64,000 nucleotides of DNA from Leptospira sp. (GTDB lineage Bacteria; Spirochaetota; Leptospiria; Leptospirales; Leptospiraceae). Location of the stretch: assembly GCA_002786225.1 (NCBI GenBank), contig PEQN01000001.1, positions 62,001 to 126,000 on the forward strand. The letters are read 5' to 3'. The notes under the pieces were generated by a model. That model was not told the origin of the DNA, searched no databases, and was given only the letters and a program-made list of their open reading frames with translations. Both the position numbers and the translations under genes were made by a program. Of this stretch, positions 47,249 through 54,664 are shown one piece after another (position 1 is the stretch's first letter; the number at the start of each line of letters is the position of its first letter).

Positions 47249-48355
47249 TTATTTTTCTGAAGCTTTTTGCTTCAACAAGGATGGTGTAGTTCCCGTCTCT
47301 TCACGAAACGAGCGAAGAAAACTTGATTTAGAGTTGTAGCCCACTTCATGTCCTATGCGAAGAATAGAAAAATCAGAGTTTTTCAGGTAATCGATAGCTA
47401 GCAGTATGCGATACTCACGAATCAATTCAAGGAAAGTTTTAGAAAAATATCTATTAATAACTTGAGATGTTAAATTTAATGAAATTCCCAAATGTTTGGA
47501 AAGAATGCTAAGGTTTAAATCTGGATTCGTAATATTTTCCCGAATCATAAGGAAGGTCTTTATCTTGTTTCCATATTGATTTAATAATTTAGTCTCAATG
47601 AATGATTTTGAATATTTATCCTTCGAAGTCGGTGTTAGATCCATTTGAAGAGAAATGGTCTTAAGGTAAATTTGATTCCATGCAAATACCAATATCCAAA
47701 TAGAAAAAAGAGCATTTACGAAACTTTCTGTTTCTTGAAATGGATTCATAAGAAAAATTATAAATGAAAATCCTAAAATAAATAAACAGAAGTGTAATAA
47801 CTTTTTAAATTGGAGAATACTTCCAATTAATTTAGAATTGAACTCTTCAGAAAGTATATGCAATCTATAATAAATTCTTGCAAAGATTAAAAAATTTGAA
47901 GCTATCGAAATAAGGTTCATTGATACACATTCTTTGTTTAAAGTTGATGAATAATTGGTTATTTCAGAGAGCTTTTCATTTGCTGAAAGGAAATAATAGG
48001 GGGAAAGGAAAGTAAAAATTAGTAAAGGTGCAGCGAAATAAATTATTCTCCAAATCAGTTTTTCTTTTGGATATCCAAAATATTTCTCAGCACCCAAGGC
48101 AAAAGTAGGAGCAACTAAGGCACCAATTGGCAAGCCTATTCTGGAAAAATGTGGATATTCATAATGGAGTTTATATAAAAAGAACAATCCCAATGAAAAT
48201 ATAAACGCTAATAATACGAAACAAACTGAAAAAATTCGAGTTGAAAAATGAAATGAATCAGAAACAAAGAAATATAAGGCTAAGAGAAGAGATTGGAAAA
48301 TTCCAAAAAGAATAAAAATTAAAAAAATATTCTCTATATCCATAATACCAATCAA
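47249..48355 (-). CDS. Membrane-embedded AraC-family regulator
   Basis: 368 residues. The first ~225 residues form about seven membrane helices, followed by a C-terminal AraC DNA-binding domain (about 265-365) with two helix-turn-helix units: LSILSKHLGISLNLTSQVIN and ILRIGHEVGYNSKSSFLRSFREE. The family acts at promoters from the membrane in response to an outside or membrane signal. The neighbouring DUF4386 and barrel genes converge on it and are not obvious targets. A 7-bp-arm inverted repeat 70 bases upstream (48426-48446) may be its own operator. Confidence 0.85.
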   Translation of the reverse strand: MIGIMDIENIFLIFILFGIFQSLLLALYFFVSDSFHFSTRIFSVCFVLLAFIFSLGLFFLYKLHYEYPHFSRIGLPIGALVAPTFALGAEKYFGYPKEKLIWRIIYFAAPLLIFTFLSPYYFLSANEKLSEITNYSSTLNKECVSMNLISIASNFLIFARIYYRLHILSEEFNSKLIGSILQFKKLLHFCLFILGFSFIIFLMNPFQETESFVNALFSIWILVFAWNQIYLKTISLQMDLTPTSKDKYSKSFIETKLLNQYGNKIKTFLMIRENITNPDLNLSILSKHLGISLNLTSQVINRYFSKTFLELIREYRILLAIDYLKNSDFSILRIGHEVGYNSKSSFLRSFREETGTTPSLLKQKASEK

Positions 48356-48676
48356 GCCTTATTTGACTTTAAATAAAAATCTTCTATATCTAAAAGTATA
48401 ATTTTAAATGTACTTGAAAATTAAACTTGAAATTATTGATTTCAAGCTATATCGAGTATGAAAGGAAATTCTGATTCAATATCCAAACCTAATACTTTCC
48501 TTTATGGATACCACCATCCACTCAAAAGCTTCCATAGTAATACTCCGATTAAACTAGTTATAATCCTATCTGTCATGATGGGAAAATTGGGAATTACCAT
48601 ATTCCTACTTCTATACAAGAATTGATCGAGATTCTAAAAAAAATTCACTATATCATGGCTATGAAGAATCTCATAC
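48356..48676. other. Intergenic region between AraC-type and TetR-type genes
   Basis: Contains the inverted repeat CTTGAAA (48426-48432) / TTTCAAG (48440-48446). A rightward 55-codon frame at 48458-48625 begins MKGNSDSISKPNTF and ends in a possible membrane segment (IKLVIILSVMM to IFLLLYKN). It has no clear ribosome site, so I do not call it a gene. Confidence 0.5.
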
Positions 48677-49255
48677 TTATTTTTGTTGAGTATTTAAGAT
48701 CGTCTTAGGCAATCCTTCCACTGCAAGTTGAGTGAAAAATTGAGATAATTCTAAAGAATCCCAATCCTCTTGTTTGATTAAATTTCGTATTAAATTAAAA
48801 AGAGCACCAGAGAGATATTCATTAATTTGAATATAAGGAATTTTGCCTTTGTACTGCAACCTTAGAACTTCATGTGTTCTATAGGATTGCTCAGTAAAAT
48901 AATTTAGTAATTTGGATACAAAGTTGTAAGGAGGATTATTTTCGAGAATATTCTTATAAAAGTATCTATGCTTTTTTACATGTTCAAAGGCATAATACGT
49001 TAATGGTTTACCATCAGAAAGTAATGTTAGAGAATCAAGATTATGAACCTTATCTTCCACTTCGATGAATAGATAGAGAAAAGTTCTCCAAAGTAAATCA
49101 TCCTTATCTGTAAAATACTTATAAAAGTTCACTCTGGTCATTCCTGATTTATTTGCAATCTTTTCGATTGAAAGAGCATCGTAAGGCTCCGATTTCAATA
49201 AATCTAAGAAAGAGTGCATAATTTTTTGAAAATTCTTTTCAACTTTTTCAGACAT
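48677..49255 (-). CDS. TetR-family regulator
   Basis: 192 residues. HTH at about 27-46 (LSIEKIANKSGMTRVNFYKYF), the standard TetR recognition region, then a helical ligand-binding domain. It is divergent from the alpha/beta-hydrolase lipoprotein gene. A near-palindrome TTTACACCTGTAAA begins two bases upstream of its start codon, suggesting autorepression and control of the hydrolase. Confidence 0.9.
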   Translation of the reverse strand: MSEKVEKNFQKIMHSFLDLLKSEPYDALSIEKIANKSGMTRVNFYKYFTDKDDLLWRTFLYLFIEVEDKVHNLDSLTLLSDGKPLTYYAFEHVKKHRYFYKNILENNPPYNFVSKLLNYFTEQSYRTHEVLRLQYKGKIPYIQINEYLSGALFNLIRNLIKQEDWDSLELSQFFTQLAVEGLPKTILNTQQK

Positions 49256-49256
49256 G

Positions 49257-49270
49257 TTTACACCTGTAAA
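49257..49270. promoter_or_regulatory. Candidate TetR operator TTTACA-CC-TGTAAA
   Basis: Six-base arms about a CC centre, placed between the divergent tetR-type and hydrolase genes and covering the ribosome-binding region of the former. Confidence 0.55.
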
Positions 49271-49335
49271 ATTTTAAATGAGTGAACAAAGGATATTCAT
49301 TTGACTCTTCAGCTTGGATGAATGAAGTCGAAAAC

Positions 49336-50358
49336 ATGAAAACAACAAAAAATACTTTGAAACTAACTTTATTCTTTTTTCTGAGTTTCTCGATCTTAGA
49401 TTGTAGATCCGTTTTGGAGAAACCAGATAAATATTCCAACCATTCCTATTGGTATCGCTACCAAAGGTTTCTTCCCGATGCAATGCGATTTAAGGAGAAG
49501 GATTTACCCAAAGAAGAATTCTGGACTTGGAAGATGAACCAAATTCATCTTGACCGATATGAAAGTACAGAAGGTAAAAAGTCAGATTGCTTAGTGCTTC
49601 TGTTACATGGTGGTGGGGGAAATGGGAGAATTCTTGGAACCTTAGCAAAGCCAATTCGAAATGCTGGCTGTGATGTTCTAGCTCCCGATCTCCCTGGATA
49701 TGGTCTGAGTGGAATTCATAAAGATTATATCATTCATTATGATGATTGGGTTGTCTTGGCGAGTGATCTGATCAATAAAGAAAGAAAAGAATATAAAAAG
49801 ATCTATTTGTTTGGTTTAAGCATAGGTGGTATGCTTGCTTACCATTCCGCATCGTTTAACGGGAGTATAGATGGAATAATTGCAACAACTTTGGTAGACC
49901 CAAGAGATTCTGAAGTGAGAGATGCTATTTCGGCAAATCTATTCTTGAGTAGAGTTGGTATGCCTTTGAATAACATATTCTATTGGGTAACTGACGATGT
50001 TAATGTTCCCATCAAATGGTTGAGCAAGATGGAATACATCACCAATGATCCCAGTTTTTCAGAAGTATTTTCGAAAGATCCCAATGCAGGTGGATCCAAA
50101 GTAAGTTTTCGATTTCTAAGAACCTTTTTAAATTATACTCCTAAGGTAGAGCCAGAAAATTTTACAATCTGCCCCGTTCTTCTTTTGCATCCAGGAATTG
50201 ATCCTTGGACTCCATTACCATTAAGTGAAAAAACTTTCTTCAAAATTCCATCTAAGAAAAAATTAGTGGTCCTTGAAGGTGCAGGACATTTTCCTTATGA
50301 AGAACCTGGTTCAAGTCAAATGATTCGAGAGATTGATCTTTTTCTAAAAACAAATTAG
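49336..50358 (+). CDS. Alpha/beta-hydrolase lipoprotein
   Basis: 340 residues from the ATG at 49336, chosen because it gives a compact lipoprotein signal (LKLTLFFFLSFSILDC, lipidated Cys). Upstream in-frame starts exist at 49282 (GTG) and 49318. The hydrolase fold has the oxyanion segment LLLHGGGGNGR, nucleophile in FGLSIGG, Asp in HPGIDPWTP and His in GAGHFPYEEP. It probably hydrolyses an ester or lipid at the envelope. The divergent TetR gene and operator candidate suggest induction by a substrate. Confidence 0.88.
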   Translation: MKTTKNTLKLTLFFFLSFSILDCRSVLEKPDKYSNHSYWYRYQRFLPDAMRFKEKDLPKEEFWTWKMNQIHLDRYESTEGKKSDCLVLLLHGGGGNGRILGTLAKPIRNAGCDVLAPDLPGYGLSGIHKDYIIHYDDWVVLASDLINKERKEYKKIYLFGLSIGGMLAYHSASFNGSIDGIIATTLVDPRDSEVRDAISANLFLSRVGMPLNNIFYWVTDDVNVPIKWLSKMEYITNDPSFSEVFSKDPNAGGSKVSFRFLRTFLNYTPKVEPENFTICPVLLLHPGIDPWTPLPLSEKTFFKIPSKKKLVVLEGAGHFPYEEPGSSQMIREIDLFLKTN

Positions 50359-50421
50359 AAAATTCTTCTCAACTAATTTCTAGTTTGACGATTACAATTC
50401 GAATCAAAAAATTCGGTTAGA

Positions 50422-51141
50422 ATGAATTTACTTCCTATTTCCAAACTAATCGGATTTTTTATTCTTATTTGTAACCTAATTTCTCTGCAATGTACAACTA
50501 TAGGATTTCATGAGAAAGAAAAATTATCTAAAATGGATTTTGGTAAAATACAGACAGTTAAGATATGTACTTTCTATGAACCTGGTATTAGCATGGAAGA
50601 AGTGGATGATTTATTCTCCTATTGGAATAAGGAACTTGCTCTTTATAAAATAAAAGTTCAATCGATTGAACCTATAGAAAAGGAGAGACCTGGATTCTAT
50701 GGAAGCGACATCTTACAATATCTCTATTCTATTGATTTGAATGATAAATGTGATCGAATACTTTACTTAAAAGGGCGAAATTGGAAAGATCTCATTTATG
50801 AAGGATTCACATTAGGGATCTTTGCAGGAATAGGTTTAAAATTTGAAATTCAAGGAGCTGTAGAGACAAGAACTAATACTAGAGGATATATAAAAGCGAA
50901 ATACATTTCAACCTTACAATTACTATTTACCAGCCCTAAGTCAACATTGGTTCATGAAGGTTACCACTTACTAGGTTGTGGTCATCAATTATTTATGGAA
51001 GATTGCTACAAAGCCATTCAAAATGTTAAGCAATTATCGAACCAGGAAAATATAGAACCGAACTTCTTTCCGACTATCTCTGGTGAAGGAAAGAAATTTA
51101 CTAATAGATCACAAGTGAACCGTGTTCTTAAATTAGAATAA
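50422..51141 (+). CDS. Lipoprotein with a metzincin-type zinc protease motif
   Basis: 239 residues. Signal ILICNLISLQC with lipidated Cys24. The key feature is HEGYHLLGCGH at residues 178-188: HExxHxxGxxH, the zinc-binding and catalytic motif of metzincin proteases (His178, Glu179, His182, His188). A Met at LFMED soon after could be the Met-turn. The rest is unlike any family I know. Two additional cysteines (110, 196) could form a disulfide. Likely a surface or periplasmic protease; an inactive homologue is possible. It follows the hydrolase lipoprotein by 63 bases. Confidence 0.7.
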   Translation: MNLLPISKLIGFFILICNLISLQCTTIGFHEKEKLSKMDFGKIQTVKICTFYEPGISMEEVDDLFSYWNKELALYKIKVQSIEPIEKERPGFYGSDILQYLYSIDLNDKCDRILYLKGRNWKDLIYEGFTLGIFAGIGLKFEIQGAVETRTNTRGYIKAKYISTLQLLFTSPKSTLVHEGYHLLGCGHQLFMEDCYKAIQNVKQLSNQENIEPNFFPTISGEGKKFTNRSQVNRVLKLE

Positions 51142-51187
51142 GTATAATATTATTTATTCAGAATAATTGAATATTGTTAATTTTTTC

Positions 51188-51215
51188 TTGACAGAATCAT
51201 TTATCCGATTATGAT
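51188..51215 (+). promoter_or_regulatory. Strong sigma-70-type promoter
   Basis: TTGACA (51188-51193), 16 bases, TATGAT (51210-51215), ahead of the Cys-rich secreted protein gene. Transcription would start near 51222, only about 14 bases before the ATG, with GGAG inside the short leader. Confidence 0.7.
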
Positions 51216-51235
51216 TTTCGATCTTGGAGCAACTA

Positions 51236-51514
51236 ATGAAAAAAATTCAACTTTTTATTTTGATTCTATGTTTTAGCGCAATTCAACCCATGTTTGCAAA
51301 GTGTATGTATGGAAGTGATTGGACCAAAAATGGTAAGAAGATCGTTGTATGTATCAATGGTGATAGCTATCCCGATCGAAATAAAGGGAAAGAAATCTGT
51401 GAAAAAGTAAAAGGCTCTTCTTGTAGTTCGCCAAGTACTTTCTCATCATCTTGTGCAAACAACGAGTGCTATGACTCTTCAGGGAAGAATCATAATTCAC
51501 TCTCAGGATTTTAG
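51236..51514 (+). CDS. Small cysteine-rich secreted protein
   Basis: 92 residues from the ATG with GGAG six bases upstream (a TTG at 51224 is a weaker start). Signal peptide IQLFILILCFSAIQPMFA. The mature ~70 residues contain six cysteines and many Ser/Asn/Lys (KCMYGSDW, VVCINGD, EICEKVKGSSC, SCANNECYD), enough for three disulfides. No family recognised. Its strong promoter suggests high expression. Export to periplasm or medium is likely. Confidence 0.7.
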   Translation: MKKIQLFILILCFSAIQPMFAKCMYGSDWTKNGKKIVVCINGDSYPDRNKGKEICEKVKGSSCSSPSTFSSSCANNECYDSSGKNHNSLSGF

Positions 51515-51679
51515 ATTTCTAATTTAGATTCATTTGGATTTAAATTAATCCCAATATTTACAACTCTTTACACTAAGTTGGTCTAGAGGAATCGATTCTG
51601 GATCAACTTGGCTCAAAAGATTTTTTATAAAAGTAATTCTTATTGAAAAATAGAAACTTTAATATACGAAATTATTTAT

Positions 51680-52315
51680 TCAGATAGAGTTCCGATCTAA
51701 ATCTTCATAAATTAATTCTTCCAATACCTTCCAATATGAATTATTTTGTGACATCCTCCACATAGCAACAGTTCCTTGGTAATAAGAAAGTATTCGTTTA
51801 GCTAATAAAGTTGAATTTGTTTGAATCGATAAGTATTTATTTTTAATTGCTCTCTCAATATAAGAACTTAATAATTTTTCCCATATTATTGTAAAATTTT
51901 GAATAGAATTATGAATTCTGGAATCTAATTTTTCGGTTTGATATGAAAAAGATGAGAATGGACACCCAATAAAATTTCCTTTTCTTGCATCCGTTCTTTT
52001 CGAAATCAACCATACACGAAAAAATTTTTTCGGGTCGGGATTCAATTTCATGAGAGCTTCCAATTTTGAAATCTGATCCTTTTCTTCTTCTTCAATATGA
52101 TGAAGACCTATTTCATCTTTAGATGGAAAATAAACATATAAATTCGATAAAGACATTTCTGCATTTTTAGCAAAATCACGCATACCTGTTCTATAAAACC
52201 CATTTCTATAGATTAAATTCCGTATGGATTTACTTAATTGATAAAATTTCGGTGAATTCCCAACTTTTTGAGGCGATTGCTGTAGGATATTATGGTTTTC
52301 GGATTTTTTTCTCAT
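51680..52315 (-). CDS. TetR-family regulator
   Basis: 211 residues. HTH region NLIYRNGFYRTGMRDFAKNAEMSLSN... with NLYVYFPSKDEI, characteristic of TetR. The C-terminal part (FIGCPFSSFSYQTEKLD, FTIIWEKLLSSYIERA) resembles the YxaF/LmrA-type ligand domain (TetR_C). Divergent from the thioesterase-like gene; a perfect 12-bp palindrome lies between them inside that gene's promoter. Confidence 0.9.
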   Translation of the reverse strand: MRKKSENHNILQQSPQKVGNSPKFYQLSKSIRNLIYRNGFYRTGMRDFAKNAEMSLSNLYVYFPSKDEIGLHHIEEEEKDQISKLEALMKLNPDPKKFFRVWLISKRTDARKGNFIGCPFSSFSYQTEKLDSRIHNSIQNFTIIWEKLLSSYIERAIKNKYLSIQTNSTLLAKRILSYYQGTVAMWRMSQNNSYWKVLEELIYEDLDRNSI

Positions 52316-52357
52316 TTTTTAAATCTAGAAAAAAGGAGTAATTCTTTCAAGAATAAA

Positions 52358-52385
52358 TTGACGAACGAACGATCGTTCTTATTTT
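52358..52385 (+). promoter_or_regulatory. Promoter of the thioesterase-like gene with embedded palindromic operator
   Basis: TTGACG (-35, 52358) and TATTTT (-10, about 52380) are 16 bases apart. The spacer holds the perfect palindrome GAACGATCGTTC (52367-52378), placed so that a bound TetR dimer would block RNA polymerase. Confidence 0.65.
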
Positions 52386-52415
52386 TATCATTATTCACAA
52401 AAAGGATTTAAATCT

Positions 52416-53276
52416 ATGCATACTAGTAAAATTTCCGTCACAACACGTTGGTCAGACCTAGATACACAAAGGCATGTAACTTCAAGAACCTATGAAGATT
52501 TTTTCTTAGAGGGTAGATATTTACAACTTAGAGAATTAGGAATTCCATCTGATAAAATATTAGAAACTAGGAATCAATTTCGAATCCAAGAATTTAAAAT
52601 TTCTTTTTATAAGGAACAAAACTTACATTCTGATTTAGATATTATTTCACATTTATATCTATTAGAAGGAGGTATTTTTCTTTGGGTACAAGAAGCATTG
52701 GAAAAGGATTCAAACATTAAAGCCTGCTCATCTTTAACTAAAGGGAAATTTATTAAGGACTTAGATACAAATCTTATTTTTTCTGGTCAATATGAATCTA
52801 TAAAAGAGAGTTTAGATTTACGCTTCAACCCAATTGCACAATTCAATGGTAATTGTGATCGAATCCTGAACAATTATACAATGCTATATTCTGACAGAGG
52901 AATGTTTTTTGAATACAATAATTCTTCTCTTCTTCGTATCTTAGAAGAATCACGCTGGTACTTTTCTACCGAAATTGGATTAAATGAAAAGGTAATCCAT
53001 GAAATGGATATGGTTACATTTTTTATGGGAGCTGATGTAAAAGTTTATTCTACACCAGAAGCTGGGGAAAAATTATTAACTAAAGTCTGGATTTATAAAA
53101 TTGATAAAATTCGTTTGTTTATGAGAATTGATGTAATTAGACCAAGTAATAATCAAGTAATTATTTCAGCTCAAGAAGAACAACTGATTGTTAGTTTATC
53201 CAAGAGAAGACCACGGAAAGCAAATCCTGATTTTGTTGAGAAAATTCAGAATTTAGTAGAATTAAAAGATTTCTAA
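52416..53276 (+). CDS. Double-hotdog thioesterase-like protein
   Basis: 286 residues with two hotdog halves. The first has TRWSDLDTQRHVTSRTYEDFF, the 4HBT/acyl-ACP thioesterase signature with the catalytic-type Asp and His. The second (ILEESRWYFSTEIGL to VKVYSTPEAGEKLLTKVWI) is diverged. Probably hydrolyses an acyl-CoA or acyl-ACP. It is divergent from the TetR gene, whose operator candidate lies in its promoter, and is next to a MarR gene and an enoyl-CoA hydratase, so the area looks like a regulated acyl-CoA island. Confidence 0.75.
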   Translation: MHTSKISVTTRWSDLDTQRHVTSRTYEDFFLEGRYLQLRELGIPSDKILETRNQFRIQEFKISFYKEQNLHSDLDIISHLYLLEGGIFLWVQEALEKDSNIKACSSLTKGKFIKDLDTNLIFSGQYESIKESLDLRFNPIAQFNGNCDRILNNYTMLYSDRGMFFEYNNSSLLRILEESRWYFSTEIGLNEKVIHEMDMVTFFMGADVKVYSTPEAGEKLLTKVWIYKIDKIRLFMRIDVIRPSNNQVIISAQEEQLIVSLSKRRPRKANPDFVEKIQNLVELKDF

Positions 53277-53350
53277 TTTTTAGTTAAAATATTTTGGTTC
53301 AATTTATTTTGCATAATTGCAAATATTTTACTAGATATTTCCCAATGAAT

Positions 53351-53378
53351 TTGACTTTATTCTATCAAAATTTATATA
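53351..53378 (+). promoter_or_regulatory. Promoter of the marR-type gene, possibly leaderless
   Basis: TTGACT (53351-53356), 16 bases, TATATA (53373-53378). The start codon GTG at 53386 is seven to eight bases past the -10 box, so the transcript could begin at or next to the start codon. No Shine-Dalgarno is visible. Confidence 0.5.
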
Positions 53379-53385
53379 TCGATAA

Positions 53386-53832
53386 GTGGCGATTAAAAAT
53401 AGATTTAATTCTGTAAAGTATTTAGAAAGACTTTCTCAATTCTTAATCGATACCATAGAAGCTGAATTAAAATCTGCGGGTTATCCTAGTTTGTCACATT
53501 CTCACTTTGAGATTCTAACTTATCTTTATAGAAAAAAGCAAGCTATTAATATGACCACTATAGCCGATGAAATTCACCGAAAGAAACCTACTGTGACTAT
53601 TCTTATTAATAAATTAGAATCGTTGCATTTAGTCCAAAAAGATGCATCTCAGAATGATAAACGAGAATTCAAGATCAGTCTTACGAAAGAAGGTAGAGCT
53701 TTTGGCAAAATTGCATTGAAGATTAGCTCCAAACTTCTTTCTTTGGAATTATGGGGTCTTGAACCAGATGAATCCGATAGACTTTATGCAACCTTAGAAA
53801 AAATATACAACCATATCTATTTTAAAAAGTGA
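53386..53832 (+). CDS. MarR-family regulator
   Basis: 148 residues, normal length. Winged helix with MTTIADEIHRKKPTVTILINKLESLHLVQKDAS and the wing NDKREFKISLTKEG. GTG start with no ribosome site, suggesting a leaderless message. It converges with and overlaps by 11 bases the enoyl-CoA hydratase gene. A 28-bp perfect palindrome upstream of that hydratase gene is its likely operator. Confidence 0.9.
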   Translation: MAIKNRFNSVKYLERLSQFLIDTIEAELKSAGYPSLSHSHFEILTYLYRKKQAINMTTIADEIHRKKPTVTILINKLESLHLVQKDASQNDKREFKISLTKEGRAFGKIALKISSKLLSLELWGLEPDESDRLYATLEKIYNHIYFKK

Positions 53833-54586
53833 ATTCAGGTCTTCTACCTTTTATCGCAGAATCTATTCCTTCTTTAGCATCTACGGATTGAATACTGCTT
53901 TTAGTTGCTCTAAGATCAAATTCAATTATTTCTTCAAGATTACTTGAAAGTTTTCTTAAGGAAAGTTTTGTATCCACCATCGCAGATATAGAATTTTTAG
54001 TTATACGATTTATAAATTTATTTACCGAGTTTCTAAGAGTCTCTTCATCGGAATAAATTTCATGGAACAGACCTAGCTTTTGAGCATCTGATGTCTTAAA
54101 GGCATTTCCATTCAAAATATGATCTGAGGCTTCTTTTTTTCCTATAGCATCAACGAGTAACATAACAACAAAAGTAGGAACTCGAATACCAATCTTGACT
54201 TCAGGTAAACCAATTCGCATACCTTCTAATCCAAATCGAAAATCGGAAGCAAGTGCTATCATTGCACCATATCCCATGGCGTGTCCTGATACTTGGGAAA
54301 TTACTATTTTTGGATAATTATATATTTTTTCTAAAATACCAAAAAAATATTTCAAAAACTCATCTAAATCAGATTCCTTGGAATTACCAGCAATTGCTTT
54401 TAGATCTAATCCTTGGGAAAAAACTTTTTGAATCGAACTTTCAATGACTAAGATTTTCGCTTTTTCCTTTTTAGCATTCAACATGATAGAATCGAATTCT
54501 TTAAAACTATCTAAGTTGAAACTATTGTTCTCATTCAGAGCCAAAGTGATTCTTTGAATTCCATCTTTGTTTTCATAATGTATCAT
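53822..54586 (-). CDS. Enoyl-CoA hydratase/isomerase family protein
   Basis: 254 residues from the ATG at 54586, which has GAGG seven bases before it; a start at 54598 would place the same GAGG inside the coding region. Crotonase oxyanion segments KVFSQGLDLKAIAG and SQVSGHAMGYGAMIALASDFRF. At the usual catalytic site LPEVKIGIRVP keeps one Glu. Likely acts on a 2-enoyl-CoA, or an isomer, in acyl-CoA breakdown. A 28-bp palindrome starts 11 bases upstream of the start codon. Confidence 0.9.
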   Translation of the reverse strand: MIHYENKDGIQRITLALNENNSFNLDSFKEFDSIMLNAKKEKAKILVIESSIQKVFSQGLDLKAIAGNSKESDLDEFLKYFFGILEKIYNYPKIVISQVSGHAMGYGAMIALASDFRFGLEGMRIGLPEVKIGIRVPTFVVMLLVDAIGKKEASDHILNGNAFKTSDAQKLGLFHEIYSDEETLRNSVNKFINRITKNSISAMVDTKLSLRKLSSNLEEIIEFDLRATKSSIQSVDAKEGIDSAIKGRRPEFTF

Positions 54587-54596
54587 TTGATACCTC

Positions 54597-54624
54597 ATTT
54601 ATTGTTAGATATCTAACAATAAAT
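54597..54624. promoter_or_regulatory. 28-bp perfect palindrome, likely MarR operator
   Basis: Fourteen-base arms with no spacer; the half-site ends TTGTTAGAT and the centre reads TAGATATCTA. It is immediately upstream of the enoyl-CoA hydratase gene and beside a marR-type gene. Size and symmetry are typical of MarR binding sites. Confidence 0.8.
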
Positions 54625-54664
54625 TTAGGCAAAGAAAAATAAACCTAAATTTATTTTATCTTCC

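Noticed and set aside
48458..48625. 55-codon open frame between AraC and TetR genes
   Set aside because: No ribosome site and no recognisable product apart from a hydrophobic end.
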